Shown here: one piece after another, positions 10,686-23,759 of the stretch
Position numbering within the stretch: position 1 is the stretch's first letter
How the letters are laid out: every line of letters begins with the position of its first letter
Origin: Polytrichum commune
Taxonomy: Eukaryota > Streptophyta > Polytrichopsida > Polytrichales > Polytrichaceae
Assembly (NCBI GenBank): GCA_950295325.1
Contig: OX485805.1
Span: forward strand, 53,160,758-53,220,757
DNA: 60,000 nucleotides
Direction of reading: 5' to 3'
Notes under the pieces: model-generated
The model's input: only the letters and a program-made list of their open reading frames with translations
What the model was told of the DNA's origin: nothing
Database searches by the model: none
Made by a program: the position numbers and the translations under genes

Positions 10686-13600
10686 ATGGCTTCTAGGGAA
10701 AACGATGGACTTATATCGGTTGACAAGTTCGGTGGCGAGAACTTCAACCTCTATAAGTTCAAATTGGAGATGGCCATGTCCACCAAAGATCTTTGGGAGA
10801 TCGTGGATGGTTCGGAGTTGCCACCACCTTCTACGGCGAGCGACGAAGTCAAGAAGGCGTACGAGCGACGATGCAAAAAAGCCTTCGCCATCATTGCCAT
10901 GAGTTTGGTGGACAAGGAGTTGGCGCACATCAAAGGATGCAAGGGACCCGCGGAAGCGTGGAAGACCTTGTGCAACATCCACGAAACCAAAAGCTTGTCC
11001 AACATCTTGTTCATAAGGCGCAAGTTCTTCACCATCAAGATGGACGAGGGCGACGACATCCTCACGCACATCAACAAGGTAAAATCTCTTGCGGACCAAC
11101 TCACATGCTTGGAGGTGCCTATGAAGGACGAGGACGTGGTCATGACCTTGCTCGATACCCTACCACCCTCGTTCGAGCATTTGATCACCGCATTGGAGAC
11201 GCGCCCCATTTCGGAGCTCAAGTTGGACTTCATCACCGCACGTCTCATGCACGAGGTGTTCAAGAGGAAGGAGAAGGAGCCTCAAGGCGACGATGCGGCC
11301 ATGTTGTCCCGACAACCTCGAGCGTTCGACAACAACGAGAGGCGCGGCGACGGCCCGAGGTGCTACAATTGTGGTAAGTTGGGCCACATTGCTCGTAATT
11401 GTCGAATGAAACGCAAGGTGAACGCAAACATGACAAGGTCGAGTGATGATTTTGCATTTGTAGCGAGAGATGGGGCGTCTAAAACGTCCGCCACTAGATG
11501 GATCGTGGATTCGGGGGCCTCGCAACACATGACACCACATAAGCATTTTTTTGACACTTACGAACCCGTCACGGGTCGCAAAGTGTTTATGGGTGATAAC
11601 GGCATGGTAGAGGCCGTAGGCAAAGGCTCTATACTAGTGGAAACGCGCGTGAAAGGCCGTGTGCGGAGCATTCGAATGCACGACGTGCTTCATGTGCCGA
11701 AAATGCATTCCAACTTGCTTTCGGTGAGCAAGCTCATTTCGAGGGGTTTGAAAGTGCATTTCAACTCGTTGGGATGCGTGATGAGGGCGAGCAACGGCGA
11801 GATGTTGGCCGTGGCGTCGTTGGAGTTCAATTTGTACCAATTGGACACCAACGTGTTGAATGGGGCCGAAACGAGTTCTTTGGCGCATTCCGAGGCCAAC
11901 TCGCATCCTTTGGAGCTTTGGCACAAGAGGTTGGGGCATCTCAACGCCAATAGCGTGAAAATGCTCCAAAGCATGGTGAGCGGGATGGACGTGGGAGCGG
12001 CGCAAGGCGACGTGCATTCCTTCGCGTGCGAAAGATGTGTGGAGGGCAAACAAGCGAGGCGACCATTCCCCACGGACGGAGGCACCCGCGCCACCAAGAT
12101 CTTGGAGCTCGTGCATTCGGACGTATGCGGGCCGATGAAAACGGCGTCCATTGGAGGCGCAAGGTATTTTCTCACCTTCATTGACGATTTCTCACGCAAG
12201 ATTTGAGTGTACGTGCTCAAGTCAAAGAAGGAGGTGTTGGCAAGGTTCAAAGAATGGAAAACCTTGGTGGAGAGGCAATCGGAGCACGTAGTGAAGGTTC
12301 TTAGGTCGGATAACGGGGGGGAATACATTTCAAAGGCATTTGATGATTTCTTGAGCAAACATGACATTGCACGGCAAACCTCATCACCTTACACGCCGCA
12401 ACAAAACGGCGTGGCGGAGCGAGCCAACCGCACCATTGTGGAGATGGCACGGTCCATGATTCATGCCCAACGCCTCGGCCATGAATTTTGGGCGGAGGCG
12501 GTGTGCAATGCGGCGTACGTACGCAACCGGTGTCCAACCAAGGCGGTTGAAGGAATGACACCCGAGGAGGCGTGGAGCGGGAGGATGCCGCACGTGTCGC
12601 ACTTGCGGGTGTTCGGATGTGTGGTTTACGCGAAGGTGCCGGATCAAAGGCGAACGAAGTTGGATGCGAAGGACGTCAAGTGTTTGTTCCTCGGATATTG
12701 CGAAGGCACCAAGGCGTATCGGCTCATATGCTTGGAGACGAAGAAAATCATCAAGAGTCCGGACGTGGTGTTTTTCGAAGACAAAACGCATTTGGAGGAT
12801 CGTCCAAGTGGGAGAGTTGATGAAGTACCGGCGGTGAAGGTGGACATATCCCCCAAATCGGAAGTGGAGGAGTTGGAGGCGAGCGGCGACGTTTCGGAGC
12901 CGGACGAGGAGGAGCCGAACATTGAGGACGAGTCGGAGGCCGAAGTACCGGCCGTGAAATCCACTCGTAGCGCGGAGGCATCGAAACTTAACGCCGGTAA
13001 AAAAACCGCAACCAAACCACCTCCACCACCGCAAGATGGCAATGAGACCATAGGCAATTCTAGGTATCCGGATAGGCCACGTAAACCTCTTGGGAAATGG
13101 TGGAAGAACCACATTCCGCAACCCGAAGACAATGAGCACGCAAACATGGCAATGGTTGGGGAACCTAGAAACTTGAGATAAGCATTTGAATCGAGTGATG
13201 CGAGCGAGTGGGAGTCGGCTATGCAAGAGGAGTACGAATCTCTCATAGCCAACGCCACGTGGGAGTTGGTTCCATTGCCGAAGGGCCGCAAGGCCGTGAA
13301 GTGCAAGTGGGTGTTTCGCACGAAGAAGGATGCCAACGGCGTGGTGGTGCGTTTCAAAGCGAGGTTGGTAGCCAAGGGGTGCTCGCAAGTGGAAGGTGTG
13401 GATTTCGGCGAGACTTTCGCACCCGTGGCCAAATTCAACACCATTAGGGTCATCCTCGCAATGGCGGCGGCCATGGGCTTGGAGATACATCAAATGAACG
13501 TCAAGACCGCATTCTTGAACGGCAAATTACACGTGGTCATCTACATGGAGCAACCGGAGGGGTTTGTGCAAAAAGGCCGAGAGCACCTCGTATGCAAGTT

Positions 13601-14750
13601 GGGGAAATCGCTCTACGGATTGAAGCAATCCGGACGAGCGTGGTACGAGTGCATTCACATATTCTTTGTGAACAAAGGCTTTACGAGGAGCCATGCGGAC
13701 CACTCGTTGTACGTGTTACAAACTTGCCACTACATTGTGATTGTAATCATATATGTAGACGACCTCATCATCTTGGCAAGCAACGTGGACGTGATCAACG
13801 AGTTGAAATCTAGCCTCGAGAAGGAGTTCGAGATGAGCGACCTCGGCGAGTTGCATTTCTTCCTCGGAGTCCATTTCGAGCGGGATAGGAGGACGCGCAC
13901 CATCACCATGCATCAACGAAGCTACATCGAAACCATTTTGGAGCGATTCGGCATGAGTGATTGCAAGCCCATCTCAACCCCGCTCGACACCAAGACCTCA
14001 TTGGCGAAGCTTTCGGAGGAGGAATACGAGGAGCATTCACACGAAATGAAGGACATTCCGTACCAAAGGGCGGTCGGGTCGTTGATGTACGCAATGGTGG
14101 CCACAAGACCGGACATCGCATTTGCGGTAAGCGTGGTAAGTCGGTTTATGTCGAAACCGGGTCCGATGCATTGGATGGCCGTGAAACGAATTATGCGATA
14201 CTTGAAAGGCACCATTGATATGAGGTTGCGCATTGGAGGACAACACATAAACCTTAAAGGTTATTCGGATGCGGATTGGGCCGGCGATGTGGAGAACCGA
14301 AGGTCTACCTCCGGATACGTTTTCTTCGTTGGAGACGGGGCCGTGACGTGGAATAGCAAACGACAACAAACGGTGGCTCAATCCACAATGGAGGCGGAGT
14401 ACATGGCCATGAACCGATGCACGAGGGAGGCCATTTGGCTAAGGCAACTAATGGAGGATGTAGGTTGTGCACAAGAGGAGGCGACAACCATGATGTGCGA
14501 TAACCAAGGTTCTATGACATTAGCTAAGAACCCAACCAACCATGATAGGTCAAAACATATAGATGTGCAACATCATTTTATTAGAGAGAAAATCGAAAAC
14601 AATGTTGTAGAGCTAGAATATTGTCCAACGCAATATATGGTAGCGGATATTCTTACAAAGGCTTTAGCGAGGGATAGGCTTGAGATGTTAAGTGAAATAA
14701 TGGGGTTGGAGTACAATGCCACCTCGCAAAGTGGGAGTATTGGAAGGTAG
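10686..14750 (+). pseudogene. gag-pol: Copia gag-pol polyprotein, interrupted by two stop codons
   Basis: One frame of about 1354 codons runs from ATG 10686 (MASREND) to a stop just inside the 3' LTR, broken by TGA at 12204-12206 and TAA at 13179-13181. Residues are counted from ATG 10686. Gag: UBN2-type domain in the first ~190 residues, then a zinc knuckle CYNCGKLGHIARNC near 226. Protease: WIVDSGASQHM near 272. Integrase: an HHCC zinc site beginning HKRLGH near 413, with CERCVEGK, catalytic D in LVHSDVCGP near 479, then RSDNGGEY and NGVAERANRT after the first stop. Reverse transcriptase: KSLYGLKQSGRAWY and the catalytic YVDD at 13752-13763. RNase H: YSDADWAGD and STMEAEYMA. The first stop lies inside the integrase just after FIDDFSRKI, where the family normally has a tryptophan. 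The second lies just before the reverse transcriptase. No frameshift was found, so only nonsense changes disable it. Confidence 0.95.
14728..14737 (+). promoter_or_regulatory. Copia polypurine tract
   Basis: AAAGTGGGAG directly precedes the 3' LTR, the usual plus-strand primer for copia elements. It overlaps the last codons of the pol frame. Confidence 0.85.
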
Positions 14751-14928
14751 TGTTAGGTTGCATTGGTGACATTGTCCCATATGGGTTGTCAAGGCTGGTC
14801 CTAACCTACACATATAAATAAAGGCATAAGGGGAGGAACTAATCCCCTCTCTCCATTGTATGCAACCTTGTGTATTGTGTTCTTGCTTCCACGCTGATCT
14901 CTTTGCTTCTTTCTCTCATACCTCAATA
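14738..14928 (+). repeat. Copia 3' LTR
   Basis: 191 bases, identical to the 5' LTR except for one base. It contains the stop codon of the pol frame in its first 15 bases and repeats the TATAAATA box. Confidence 0.95.
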
Positions 14929-15085
14929 ATAATAAGGCCAACAAGAGCCTGAATTATAGGAGGATAAATACGAATGGGATGTCATTTGGGAAGATGACTG
15001 CCTGGCATTTCTATGTAGGCCATAGAAACGCTTTGATTCAATGGATGAGGCGCCTTTGAAACTGGTTGGTACCGGATTGGACCAA
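14929..15085 (-). repeat. Older repeat, right part (after the copia insertion)
   Basis: Continues the repeat interrupted at 9291 and aligns with 33286-33450. Shared landmarks are GAGCCTGAATTATAGGAGG and TATGTAGGCCATAGAAACGC. The second copy of the target duplication (AATAAG) is at 14931-14936. Confidence 0.75.
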
Positions 15086-15089
15086 TTTT

Positions 15090-15800
15090 GCAAAAATGAA
15101 GTGCAAAAATTATCATACATGTGAACCATCAACCATTGCAGCTATGCATAAGTCATGTGGTTCCTTACAAGTCTGTGTATGTGAATTTTGGGTATGCAAC
15201 ATAAAACAAACCTATGTAACCTTGTCCCATACCTTAGTGTCCAATCATCCACCAAAGAATCAAGCAATTTACAACCAAAAAAAAACATTCAATTGTCAAG
15301 ATCCAAGAGTAGGGGTTACCCAGACTTCTACATTGTCAACCGAACTATCACCATGTTGGACAAAATATTCTCACAGCCAATCTCACTTGAGGTGCAGATG
15401 GATTGCATAAAGGTCCGTTACATCAAGGCATGCAAAACAACTCGTGCAAAGGGGGTCAAGCATTGGGTCATTAAAAAAATACAAGATTTATACAAAAACT
15501 CCTCGTGGAAGTCAAAGTTGTCGACGATTGCCAACCCTCAAAATGCACGTTGGCATGGAGGAAATGCAACGACATCAACTTGCGCAAGCCGAAACAAACC
15601 AAATTCCATCATGTTGCCCAAAAAACCCGGCAACCATTGCAACTATGTAGAAGCATGTGGTTCCTTACAAGTTTGTGTAGGTGGGTTTAGGGTATGCAAA
15701 ACAAAACAAACCTATGCAACAATGTCTTATACCTTAGTGTCCAATCATGCACCAAATAAAAAAACAATTTACAAAAAAACATACAAACGTCAAGATCTAA
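15090..15800 (+). repeat. Pair of ~200-bp direct repeats about 500 bp apart
   Basis: About 15120-15310 and 15640-15800 share CATGTGGTTCCTTACAAG, then ACAAACCTATG, then ATACCTTAGTGTCCAATCAT. Both copies read through in corresponding frames (GSLQVCV, KQTY, TLVSNH). An open stretch of about 250 codons at 15188-15946 crosses the pair but reads the first copy in a different frame and resembles no family I know, so I do not call it a gene. Confidence 0.6.
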
Positions 15801-15949
15801 CATTTTTTGCCGAATCCTACATTTATCAGTATTGTCCCAAAACTCAAACGGCCACTCCAACGCCAATTCTTCTTCCAAACGAACCCTCAATGAGGCGTAT
15901 GTTTCCTCCTCAAAAACCTACAACTTGTTTTAATGTTGCGGCATAGCAT

Positions 15950-16780
15950 AATCGCCCTCCACAGTCCACATCTTCACTTGAATTGGCATTCGTAAACACC
16001 AACACGGTTGCCCCAGCAGAAATGGAATAATCAATAACAAGCCGCGCACAAAACTCTAAACTCTAAATCACCTCCAAAACAACTATAAGACCTTCAACCA
16101 AGAAAATCAAAACTCTATATGGAACTTCACGGCCGCCTTTGATCCTAAAGCAACTACAAAGGAGACTCTACAAAGGAGATCCTAAACCAGCTACAACAAG
16201 ACATACTTGCAGGACTTTGTTATCATAAGCTTCAACAAAGAGGAGCTTCAGCACAAAGTTGCCCAATACACAATGGACTCGGAGAAGAAACAAAACCCTG
16301 GGTGTATTTTTACAAACGGCAGTGCAAGAAGAAGGCATGTAAGGGGCGTTGCAATTTTCATCCATCCCTCGTGAGGCATCCGTACAAAATGATCCTTCTA
16401 AACATACATCCTAGGATCCTTATTTTCAGCCCTTAAATTATTTTTACAAAATAAGAGTGGCCCACATTTTAAACCTATCTACCTTACTTGTAATGGGATT
16501 ATCTACTTTTAATGAACCCTTCATTATTTGGAATTCTTTTATAAATTTTATGTCCAACGAATTTAATCCTCCCTATATTATGCCGCATGTCGTTTTTTAA
16601 AATGCACTAAGCAAACTACCCGGGATTGACTGCCCTCCCAAAGAAATAAACCTTGAGCTCTACCCCCCAAGAATCTTCACTATTTAGAAATGGCTTCCAA
16701 ATAATATGTTAGGGTTAGCATGATTTACAAAAGCCCAAGAATCACTTCTAAAAACAATTGTAAATGATAGAATGTAGGCT
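15950..16780. other. Intergenic sequence, nothing recognised
   Basis: AT-rich with short unrelated open frames and no visible repeat ends. Confidence 0.5.
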
Positions 16781-16784
16781 TTTG

Positions 16785-17842
16785 ACAATGCTAAGAAGAA
16801 TTGAGATCATGGAATGTTGCTTAAAGGTGGGGTTGGAAATGATAAAGTTTAAATTGGAGAGGTATAGTACAGGAAATTCCAACCAACCCCAAATTCTATA
16901 AAAATACGTTTGGAAAATAGCGTGTGGGACACCTAGGTAGAAGATGAAATTGGATGAGAATCCACACCTTACTTTCATCTATTGGGGTGGGGGGGGGTTC
17001 ACCCATGTCATGCTTTAGTTTACCATTTATAGTATTTAGTGTCACATGCACAATAGTGTCACTTACCCTATTTTGAGGGGTGTGTTAGGTTAGATTTTTC
17101 ATTACCAACTTTACCATGATTGTGACCTCATCACATTTAGCATTGAAGTGCACTTACTAATATCTTGGTATTAGCATGTTCAATAGTGTTGTGAGGTGCA
17201 TGCCTATGTTTTACAATGCTCTACTATTTGACTAAAGTGTACACAAATGACACTTGCCATTAGTATGCTCAAGAATATCTTCCTCTTTCATACTAAATTT
17301 AAACACATGACACTTGCTATTACTCCGCTCAAAAATATCTTCCCCTTGCATACTAAAATGCAGGACTATCATCTAACGTATCCCGATGTGCTAATGTACA
17401 TATTTTTTCACCTAAAATAGTTACTCATATTGATGAATAAAATCATATTGGCCATTAGTAAGTGTGACACTCTGAGACCTCTAGGCATCTAGTTTTGACC
17501 CTTTGCAAATAGTGTAGTTGTGCCACTAAATGCCAGGAACGGTGTAGAGGTGAGAAGGGGCCCATTCATAGCCTGATTTAAGACAACGGGTCAGGTTTAG
17601 AGGTCAAGCTCAACCGCCCAAGCAAAAGGAGAGAGCGACCATCCTGTGCACCAATCCTTCAGTTTGTACCTTCAAGATGAGCACATGAAAGTTGTGCCTT
17701 TGTCTCAATAATTTGTTATTAAGTTATGGCCCTCTTCCAAAGCAACTTTGGCTGGAGAGAGAACTTATTGAGTCCTCTAGTGCCATGTCATGTCATTAGG
17801 TGGGTGAATGCCACATCACGCTTCACATCTTGCCAACTAAAG
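16785..17842 (-). repeat. ~1-kb interspersed repeat, inverted copy of 26530-27490
   Basis: The reverse complement is colinear with 26530-27490. In order it shares GTAAGGTGTGGATTCTCATC, the ATTAGCACATC.GGATAC block, the GGCGGTTGAGCTCGACC-like block and the AAGTTCTCTCTCC block. The copies have diverged strongly with many small indels. The G-run near 16990 lies just outside the conserved part. No transposase or termini could be assigned. Confidence 0.65.
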
Positions 17843-17849
17843 CACAGCT

Positions 17850-18780
17850 TTACCAACGTGCTCTAGTACCGTAGCTTTAATAAACCGGAAAGAGAGTCCG
17901 GAGGAGCCACAAACATTAGCATCACAGTAGGGCCCATTGACTCCTACTTTACATACTTTACTCCAAGTATTCAACCCTGATTGCTAAATTTGTGGAGGGA
18001 ACGCAAAAGGAGAGAGTGACCATTCTTTCCACCAACACTTCATTTCCTACCTCGATGAATTCATGAGCTTTGTGCTTGTGGCCTTTTCTCAATAATCGTC
18101 ACATTTTGCACCGAGCATCTCTATACTATTTACATGTTTCTTGTTGGCAATTGAAAACAGACTCCAATGCATCAAAGTGAGCTTATTTGAATTCCAAATT
18201 CAAAAGTTACATGGATTTGACATTTTTGATGATACATGAACAACATTCACAACAAGAGCCTAATTCTTAGATGTTACAAGATGTTTTGGCAAAGTGATAC
18301 GACTTTTAATATTTGAATATTCTTCAACCATTTGAGAAAAAGGATTGCTACACTATTCATAAAGTCGAAATCTTGATTTAACATCAAGTTAACATGCTTT
18401 GGATTCATGTGCAAGATTTTGATTATAGATATTCATAAATAATTTGTATCAAGGTATTATATAGTGAACTTGTCTCGTCATACTCAAAACTAACATATGT
18501 ACAAAATGTTTTGAAGGAATTAAAATAGAGACCATCATAGTGTGTGGAAATGCTTATGAATATAGTGTTTAATAATAGATGTTGCATAGAATTCTACGTT
18601 GTACATGTCATTGTACATACTTTGAAGTAGTTTTCTACACTAAGGCATTAACGAGGTGTGGAATAGGCTCACTGGAAGGATACAAGATACGAAAGTCATT
18701 TATATAAACTTATCCATCTGGAAATTTCCCCTAAAATATCAACAATAATACATTTAAAATGCAAAATATACTCCAAGGGT
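17850..18780. other. AT-rich sequence with one short repeat block
   Basis: At 18000-18020 the motif GCAAAAGGAGAGAGTGACC belongs to the ~200-bp interspersed repeat seen also at 17620, 25970, 26740 and elsewhere. Nothing else is recognised. Confidence 0.45.
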
Positions 18781-18784
18781 GTTG

Positions 18785-18929
18785 ATAACATTATTCATAT
18801 CCATAATAGTGTTTTGTGGAACTGACATTATTTCATGAAATATTCCCCATATTCAGACTAAATGTGGGGAATATTATGTGGAATATTGTTAGTCCCACAT
18901 AACACTATTATGGATCTGAATAATGTTAT
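18785..18929. mobile_element. Foldback MITE, nearly a full palindrome
   Basis: The left arm (from ATAACATTATTC, then CATAATAGTGTT and AAATATTCCCCATAT) pairs with the right arm ending GAATAATGTTAT over about 65 bases with few mismatches. Total length is 145 bases. No clear target duplication was seen. A transcript would form a long hairpin. Confidence 0.75.
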
Positions 18930-18934
18930 GTCCA

Positions 18935-21900
18935 ATTTGGTTGTCGGGCTCAAGATATGGTGCCACGCAAGGGTCCATGCTCAAACTCAATTGCGTGTGG
19001 ATGAAAGTATGGTGTGAGCTTCAATTTAGGCTTGATTTAGAGGTCATTTTGGCCAAATCAAAAGGATCCATGCTCTTTGGCCCTCTTTTGCACCAAAAAG
19101 TAGCTAGCAAAATCAATGTGTTGGATATTCCTTCCTGTACGGAATTCACATGTAGCAACTTGCAAGAGCTAAAATATCATTCAAACTACCCAGCTTCTTA
19201 AATTGTTCACGTCTCCTTGGTAGGTGTGCCGTAGGGGGACACTTTTCTCCTTGCACCCACTACTCATAGGATATGGAACACAAAATTAATGCAAGGTGAT
19301 TAAAAAATCGATATTGTGCATGCAACCCTTTACTTCATGAATTTTCAATGTTCACATGAATATCGTATTCATTAACGAAGTGAAGATTCTGTGCTCATGA
19401 AATGGTCTTATTTGGTCCCTCAATCATGTCCACTAGTGAGTCCAAAATTTATTAGCATATTTTGAGAACATAGTCCAATCTCTTTTGAACACATGTCTTT
19501 TTGGTGCCATTTTTTTGCTCCACACCCAATCACATACCACTCAAACATCAATGTCTAGATTAATGTTATGTTCGATTTAGGCACATCTGCATCATAATCA
19601 TTCATAGGCCCCCTTAGGATCGCATGTCAAAAAGAATCCAATAGTCACAACTTTGGAATTGTTGGTTTTATATTAATTGCGTCTGGTGTTACCAATATAC
19701 GTCAACACGGATATTGTTGTCGAAGTACTCACCATACAAGTTTATAACAAATTCAAGAAATTTGAAACAAAATTCCAACTTCAAAATATTCAATGTCATG
19801 AAATCTACATCCAAAAGCATAATTAACCATTACTTTTTGAGGAATACCTTTAATGATAAGTTTTGAAGATCTTATCTTGATATTCTATATTTGAGTACCT
19901 AGGACAACAATAGAGGGCATCATGAACAAAAATCTAATAAAGAACACTTTGCTACTAATTTTAGGTGTTTGACCAAAAACTTATGGCTTTAGTATACCAA
20001 AGCATTTTTTTCTATAAACTTGACCGTTCTTGCTCCCCGGCATGCTAGAAAATGGACTCATGTATATATACTAAGCTTTTTCAATTTAATGTGATAACTG
20101 CCTCCACTACATATATAAAAATCTAATCATGAACTAAATAAGTCTTTATAACTTACAAAATCCACTTTCACTTTTCAATGAGAAAGTCATTGAGCATTTT
20201 AATCCACAACATCTAAGTCAATAATTGCATAAAAAAACATTAATAATAACTTAGCCACAATCCAAAGCACAAAACTCAAGAGAGTTCATGGGTCATGGTG
20301 AGTGCTCCAAGAGTCTCGTGTTGGTAGAGTCCTAGCACCCAAGTGAAAACCCTAATAAGATTGGATAGGGTAGTTATTGAGGACTATTTCAATATGACCG
20401 TTATGGATGAAAATGTGAATTGGATGTAACATACACATCATGTCAATATTTTCTCTAAACCTTAATGTCTCATTTTGCACATTTGCCTTTACTTCAAGAA
20501 ATTGGATAGCCCTTTTGATTGTACACACAAGAGAAAAATAATACCTCTCCCTTATGCATATTATGTACACTAATGCCTCAAACATAACCCCTTTTTAGAC
20601 TCACATTAGTTTGTATATGGTATGAAGAGTCCGCCCCGAGGGATAATTCATTAAATTATGCATTAACATATGTCCAATAGACCAAATGTCACCCAGGACG
20701 ACCTGGGATATTGATTCATATGCATGGGTGCAACTAGTTGCGGTGGCACAGACCCAAACTAGTAGACAAATTTATGGGAACTCATAATTTCCTCATAAGT
20801 TGATTTTCCAAATAATATATGCTAAAATGTGTTGTATTCCTTGAACAACTACAATTGCTAACAAACTCCAATCAAAATAATTCCAATCTTACACAAGAAA
20901 TGTAATTGCCTTAAGGACAATCACAAAATAGGTGTTTCAATGTTATTGCATGTCACAAAGCAACTATAGAGAGATTCTCAAGTTTGGCGTAGTTCATTGA
21001 TAGCAAAGTAGGTACGACATGTATTGTAAACAACACATCATCCATGCTATCTTTGCATGCAACTTGCTTGAGTAGAGCTATAAATTAAGTAATACAAGAC
21101 CTAGTTCATGCATATATTTAGACAAAATGGAATCATATACATGAAATTCTCTCAACAAATTCTATATATATATGTATATATAAACTTTGGATCAAAAGTA
21201 ACCTTTGTAAGTGAACTATATAGACTCTTTTTGTCCACATATTTTTGTTGCATGTACTATGTACATTGTGTTATTATGAAAAATGCCCATCAGGAGTGAT
21301 ATTTTGACCACGTTGCTTCTCAAAATATGTATAATTAAGGTCCAATCATGTTTTGAATAATTCGGGTTCCAGTCATGTCTTGAATAATTTGGGTTGCAAT
21401 ATGTTTTGAACCCAAATATTTTGTTGTGCAATGTGCATGTGTGTATCTATCCTGCAAACATTGTTGCAATATTATTTTTTGGATAAAGTTTTGTCCATAT
21501 CTACCTAAGCCCTAGTTGTAGGAAATCATGAATGAACTTTGCATTTGCTATCTTTTGCATAAAAATCATGAGCACATGCATGTACTCATTTGTAACTACA
21601 AATCTAGTATGTGCAATTGAGTCAACTTTGTGAATAGGTTGCCTCTTTACCCATGCGAACTTACGGTCAAAATCACACTACAAAAAACTTGTAAGTTTGT
21701 TCAATTGTTTGTCTAAAGATCACAATATGTGCAATTCTTGTATAAATATTGTGGTAATCAATAATCAAAATAGTATGTAATGTCGATAAATTAGTGTGGG
21801 GCAACCTAAATGCACCTATTGGTGTACATGAGTTAAACATAAGGAGACTTGCTTGGAAATCCCTTGCTTGGAGGATACATGGGTCCATTTTTATGGACTA

Positions 21901-22765
21901 TTTACACCATTTTACAAGCCCACACCAAGAGTCAATCTCATTGAAATTAAATACTAATTTTGTTTTTGTTATGACCTTGAATCCAGTTAAAAAGAAGATT
22001 TGAGAGAGTTATAGTGTAAATCATGAGTTGCTTTGTTTAACTTCAATCGGTCACTTTTGGCACATGATGACGTAAACATTTGCACATTAGAACATCTTAG
22101 TTAGAGCTCCAAGGGTGGCTTAGCCTACAAACATCAGTCAAATTATCACATGGTATCTCAAAATTATAGTGGGTCACAATAACAGGTGTTAATGATCTAC
22201 ATTGTTTTTGAAATTTAGTCACTTATTATATGGAGTTACACATAGTTATAAATTCTTGCTATAGATTTCATTTTTACCAACAAAGGTCAACTAAGTTGCT
22301 TACATATTATAGAACATTAAAAACTTGTTGATAACTTTCATATAACTAAAAGATTATGACACAATGCAAATAGAATAGTAAATAACACTAAATACCATAA
22401 ACAATGTAGTGGACGTACATTGGGTGATTTTTGGGGGCATTTGGCATTGTTCCTTATATTTATGGTATTGCCATTGGAATCGATACAAAATTTGACTGAG
22501 CACGATAAGAAAATAACAAAACTGTGGCACTAGTGACACTACAACACTACAACATAATTCCGTGAACAGGTTGCACTCGACTTTAGTTAACTAGATATAA
22601 CTATAGTTAACTACATTTTTTGACATGTCAAATTGTGAACAACTATAATTACGAAAGGCAACTAGGTAACTATTAGTTGAATTAGTTGGTTAGCTGTCTA
22701 AGGTCTGAAGGTTTTCAAAATTACTTAAACCTACCACAAGTGATGCACTTCATGCTCCAAGTGAA
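18935..22765. other. AT-rich gene-poor stretch, little recognised
   Basis: No open frame over about 95 codons and no domain. About 20560-20700 resembles 27495-27600 (TATGAAGAGTCC.CCCC block), so some of it is an old interspersed repeat. Around 21340-21400 is a small tandem repeat related to ATGTTTTGAATAATT.GGGTT. Confidence 0.45.
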
Positions 22766-22769
22766 GAAG

Positions 22770-23165
22770 TACACTAAATATTGTATATAGTGTCACCAAT
22801 TTTATTTTTCTTGCTCAATACTAATTGTAATCTGCCAGTATGGTGTCCATTGTCACCAACACTAATTGTAGACCTCACATTATTTGTCATTCCTTATTGG
22901 GTAAGATTATTGGGCAACAGAGATTTACAACGTTGCAATTACTATCACTCACTAAGTGAGTTTTCATCCAAGTTTCAATCACTCATGACAACATCTCACT
23001 ACATGAATGTTAGGTTGCAAAACATACCAAACTCTGGAATGGATTTCATCTGAATTCCAATCATTTGTGACAATACTTGTGAATTTATTCATAAGAAGTG
23101 TCATTAGAAAAGTCACCTCAATGGTATAAAATACCATATGTCACTAAATACAATAGTTAGTGTAG
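22770..23165. mobile_element. MITE of the ACACTAAATA family, copy 1
   Basis: Starts ACACTAAATATTGTATATAG and ends with an inverted relative of it (TACAATAGTTAGTGTAG). The ~400-base interior matches 26126-26503 and 40259-40586, for example TCACCAACACTAA and CACATTATTTGTC. There is no coding capacity. The mobilising family is not identified. Confidence 0.65.
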
Positions 23166-23204
23166 TTACCTTTATCAAGGTTACTCTCTCTTGTCTGTAA
23201 GCCA

Positions 23205-23755
23205 ACAAACTGATGAGCACAACATCGACATTTCTTTTATTTTACTTTATTTATTTGCATGTCTTTCCCTTGCCTGCATCAAATCTCCTTCCAATCTCAA
23301 ATATAGATTTCGTGATGACTTCATGGGGACTGAACCCATGTAGGAATTGTTACACCCAGCTCTTCCATTGTAACGTCGTCGAGATTCGATTCCATTTTGC
23401 ACAAGAGAATGAAATCAGTTTGGAAATTAACACGGATGACTGGGTATGAACCATGTCTCCGCCACATCGATAGCAAGCATGCTTGCCACGCATCCAAGCA
23501 ATGTGACTCCACAACAACCCCAACAGACATCACAATCTTCATTTTCTGCTTTCATGCTTTCTTCTAAAGTTGATGTTGCCCTGAACCAAACCCAGTCTTT
23601 GCCGTGTTGGAGGAGATTGCGTTTCATTGCACCGGCCAACTTTTGCATTGCAAGGATGTGGTTGAGTCGCCCATCCATTTCAATGCTGCTGAGGACTCAT
23701 TGCAATCCACCGGGTCCAACAAAGCCTCGTCAGCCTGCAAAACAAGGTGTGCTCA
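23205..23755 (+). repeat. Unclassified repeat family Q, copy 1
   Basis: It matches 35190-35720 closely, and parts match 33925-34100 and, inverted, 24515-24715. The most conserved block is GCCGTGTTGGAGGAGATT followed by CCAACTTTTGCATTGCAAGG and ATGTGGTTGAGTCGCCC. The frames are open on both strands in places but show no known domain. The block is conserved enough that it may once have been an exon or an element core. Confidence 0.65.
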
Positions 23756-23759
23756 GTTT

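Larger units (their letters stand above)
9292..14928 (+). mobile_element. Ty1/copia LTR retrotransposon, structurally complete, coding frame broken
   Basis: A 5637-base element with 191-base LTRs (start TATTGG, end CAATA), an unusual primer site immediately after the 5' LTR, a long leader with tandem repeats, one gag-pol frame in copia order (gag, protease, integrase, reverse transcriptase, RNase H), a polypurine tract and the 3' LTR. The LTRs differ at one visible position, so the insertion is recent. It split an older repeat whose unsplit relative lies at 33009-33450. The coding part is clearly richer in G and C, and in G- or C-ending codons, than the surrounding DNA. Two in-frame stops mean this copy cannot make full-length Pol unless they are read through; it may still be mobilised in trans. 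Confidence 0.95.

Noticed and set aside
12384-13493. Long antisense open stretches within the copia pol region
   Set aside because: They lie opposite a GC-rich coding frame with clear copia motifs and are a by-product of its codon use.
15188-15946. 252-codon open stretch as a gene
   Set aside because: It does not begin with ATG at its left end, has low-complexity composition, no known domain, and crosses a repeat pair in two different frames.
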